Source: DATCYX01 sp963714425 (GTDB taxonomy: Bacteria > Chloroflexota > Anaerolineae > Anaerolineales > UBA4823). Taken from it: a stretch of DNA of 64,000 bases. The stretch covers positions 620,001-684,000 of the forward strand of contig CAVQOI010000004.1 in NCBI GenBank assembly GCA_963714425.1, written 5' to 3'. The notes below the pieces were generated by a model. The model ran no database searches. It was not told where the DNA came from and saw only the letters and a list, made by a program, of their open reading frames with translations. The position numbers and the translations under genes are program-made. The first letter of the stretch is position 1; every line of letters begins with the position of its first letter. Below, one piece after another: positions 62,336 to 64,000 of the stretch.

Positions 62336-63560
62336 TGTCTGATGCCTGAAAGAGCTCCTCCGCCAGCTTGTTCAAATCCTTGGCTCCCTTTGGTTCGACA
62401 TGGTTGGCACGCCAGTATACATCCAGCAACTCCAGCGGTGTCATGCTTCCTACCGCATGCCCTTCCGGAAGACGTATGCGCGTTTCCATCTGCGGGTGCT
62501 TGATCAGTTGGTACTCGAAAGCTACAGCAGCATGCTCGTGTAGAGCAGAGTCGTCGATAAGGCTCTCCCACTCGCGCGGGTATTCCAGCACCAGGCGCAC
62601 AATCGCGCCCTCGAGCTGTTCAGGTGGCGGCAAAGCATCGCGCAGCTGCTGGGCGATACCTTCCTGAGATTTCAATAACAGGTTGCGTTGCACAAATGGG
62701 CGGATGCCGGTCAGCTGACGCCACTCTACCTGGGTTTCACCGCGCTGGACGCGGGCGACAACAAAATACTTTTCATCCGCTCGCTCGCCAAAATCCACCC
62801 GCTCAATCGATCCGGGGTAGACCACCGGTGGGTGGGCGCCTTCGTTCAAATTTTGGGGTTTGTGGATATGCCCCAGAGCGACGTAATCCAGGCGCGGGTC
62901 CCGTACCAGCGAGCCTGGTAGAACCAGGTCACCGCCCAACATCACCATGCGCTCCCCGCCATAGGTCGCTCCCTGCACAGAGGCGTGGGCGGTGAGAACC
63001 ACTGGCAAAGCCGGATCGACAGCATCGAGCCACTCCTGGATAATTTCTGTCAGGCGCTCTTCAATGTGCTCGTATACCTTCCCGGGCTCGGAGGTGCTCA
63101 GGTTGAGAGAGGCCAGGATGCCCGATCGTGACACCCACGGCAGCGCCAAAACCTGCAAGGGCAGCCCCCACAGATCGTCGGGGGTCAGCAAAACAGGCTT
63201 ATCCAGCACACGCACCCGCGGCACATCCAGCGTGTCGAAACTCTCCAGGGCGTGGGCGCGCCCTAGGGCTGGAGCCAGGTCGTGGTTGCCGACCAACAAC
63301 AGGGTAGGGATCTTAGCGCGCGAGAGGCGCATGATCCGCCGCCCCCATTCGCGTTGGAAAGTTGGCGCAGGACTGCGATCTTTGTAGGCGTCTCCTGCAA
63401 AGATCACCAGGTCGACCTTCTCCTGGACGGCAGTGTCCACGATGGTGTCCAAAGACTTTAGGAAGTCCATCACGCGCATGGGCAGCCCTGACTGGGCATC
63501 GTGGCGGCCGTAGTTGGCCATATCGATATGGGCGTCGGCAAAGTGAAGTAATGTGATCAT
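62283..63560 (-). CDS. sbcD: SbcD/Mre11-like DNA repair exonuclease subunit
   Basis: 425 residues. The calcineurin-like phosphoesterase core is complete: FADAHIDMAN (~7-16, metal ligands D/H), FAGDAYKDRSPAPTFQREW (~54-72), LVGNHDLAP (~97-105), VVLTAHASVQG (~198), LDYVALGHIHKPQNL (~235-249). A C-terminal capping domain follows (~300-410). SbcD acts with the SbcC ATPase on double-strand ends and hairpins; sbcC was not seen in this window. The last 15 residues carry the repeat GSLPEVGSLPLVGS. Overlaps the upstream TPR gene (ATGA). Confidence 0.9.
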   Translation of the reverse strand: MITLLHFADAHIDMANYGRHDAQSGLPMRVMDFLKSLDTIVDTAVQEKVDLVIFAGDAYKDRSPAPTFQREWGRRIMRLSRAKIPTLLLVGNHDLAPALGRAHALESFDTLDVPRVRVLDKPVLLTPDDLWGLPLQVLALPWVSRSGILASLNLSTSEPGKVYEHIEERLTEIIQEWLDAVDPALPVVLTAHASVQGATYGGERMVMLGGDLVLPGSLVRDPRLDYVALGHIHKPQNLNEGAHPPVVYPGSIERVDFGERADEKYFVVARVQRGETQVEWRQLTGIRPFVQRNLLLKSQEGIAQQLRDALPPPEQLEGAIVRLVLEYPREWESLIDDSALHEHAAVAFEYQLIKHPQMETRIRLPEGHAVGSMTPLELLDVYWRANHVEPKGAKDLNKLAEELFQASDMEAGSLPEVGSLPLVGS

Positions 63561-64000
63561 GGCGCCGCTCCCAAACGGTTGAGCTGTTCCCAGCCTGGGT
63601 TAAAATTCGGATTCAAACCCACCGACTGTCGCAAATCGTCGATAGCACCCTGCAAGTCTCCCTGGGCTTCACGCGCCAGGGCGCGCCAGTATAAGCTCTC
63701 CTCCAGCACCGGCTCGCTGATGGTATCGTTCAAAGTGGTATTTGCCAGGTTGATGACATCCTGGTAGCGACCGGTGTAAAAATATGCCCGGTACGGCCAG
63801 GTCTGGTACCACATCATGCGGTAAGGGCGCATGACCTCGTCACCCAGGTCGGGATACAAATTCGAGAAGGCGTAATCGAAAGCATAAGTGGCATCGCCGT
63901 ATTCCAGTAAGTTGACATGGCTGGTGCCCACATTGAACCAGGCGAAGAACTGGTCGATTCCAGTGAGCGTTTTTACCTCCTCCTGGGCGACCTCCAGGGC
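63557..64000 (-). CDS. TPR-repeat protein, C-terminal part (runs off right edge)
   Basis: Only the last ~147 codons are in the window; the frame stays open to the right edge (FFAWFNVGTSHVNLLEYGDATYAFDYAFSNLYPDLG...). Tetratricopeptide helices are visible: EESLYWRALAREAQGDLQGAIDDLRQSVGLNPNFNPGW (~100-137 of the visible part), with an A-x-G-D and P at the usual TPR positions, and preceding YFYTGRYQDVINLANTTLN. The stop overlaps the SbcD start (ATGA). No function beyond protein binding can be given; the N-terminal domain lies outside. Confidence 0.8.
   Translation of the reverse strand, partial: ALEVAQEEVKTLTGIDQFFAWFNVGTSHVNLLEYGDATYAFDYAFSNLYPDLGDEVMRPYRMMWYQTWPYRAYFYTGRYQDVINLANTTLNDTISEPVLEESLYWRALAREAQGDLQGAIDDLRQSVGLNPNFNPGWEQLNRLGAAP

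Noticed and set aside
1..64000. Prophage, integrative element or insertion sequence
   Set aside because: No integrase, transposase, terminal inverted repeat with target duplication, or phage gene was recognised on either strand.

Overview
The window looks like a chromosomal segment of a Chloroflexota bacterium, most likely class Anaerolineae. The placement rests on gene content, since no rRNA is present: an FMN-riboswitch-linked RibXY-type transporter, large secreted FG-GAP and LamG proteins with Thr/Pro-rich stalks and a C-terminal xPxLxR-like end, a two-subunit class I fumarase, a four-subunit 2-oxoacid:ferredoxin oxidoreductase, a DUF711 protein, and frequent TTG/GTG starts. No phage, integrase, IS element or CRISPR array was seen.

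Layout. 1-3.5 kb: the N-terminus of ComEC runs off the left edge, followed by two paralogous secreted LamG proteins, the second frameshifted. 3.7-5.2 kb: fumarase alpha and beta. 5.3-15.6 kb: one giant secreted gene on the minus strand (signal peptide, about 21 FG-GAP repeats, DUF11, beta-helix, alpha-helical region, PKD), broken by at least a dozen frameshifts. 16.1-25.1 kb: a cytochrome c maturation (System I) operon on the minus strand, ccmE-F-H-G-(I-like)-(cytochrome c lipoprotein)-A-B-C-D, with a Cys-type CcmE. 25.2-27.4 kb: a NarX/NarL-like two-component pair. 27.7-36.4 kb, divergent: a respiratory cluster with an octaheme lipoprotein, a nonaheme NapC/NirT-like membrane cytochrome, a Rieske protein, a cytochrome b6-like subunit, a subunit-IV protein fused to seven c-heme domains, and a duplicated decaheme lipoprotein. 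36.6-40.8 kb: a zinc-ribbon membrane protein and an ABC transporter behind an FMN riboswitch with terminators. 41-43 kb: a methyltransferase-like membrane protein and a broken geranylgeranyl-reductase-like gene. 43.3-46.1 kb: korDABC, then tRNA-Arg(GCG). 46.3-64 kb: an ABC-2 exporter, DUF711, an rRNA methylase, a mechanosensitive channel, a DASS transporter with an added zinc-finger-like N-terminus, a macrodomain protein, an AlkX-like glycosylase, CorA, YbaK, MoaA, HAD phosphatases, DUF92, SbcD and a TPR protein that runs off the right edge.

How it fits together. The Ccm operon can mature the 34 c-type heme sites encoded next door (8+9+7+10), and the two-component pair between them is well placed to regulate either side. 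The Rieske/cytochrome b genes imply menaquinol oxidation. The fused heptaheme tail and the lipid-anchored multiheme proteins suggest that electrons are passed along or out of the cell envelope to an acceptor that the sequence does not reveal. Fumarase and KOR supply TCA-cycle steps and reduced ferredoxin.

Several genes (second LamG, the giant gene, ccmG, the reductase-like gene) carry single-base indels, many in or beside short homopolymers. This could be real decay or consensus error, and the sequence alone cannot decide.
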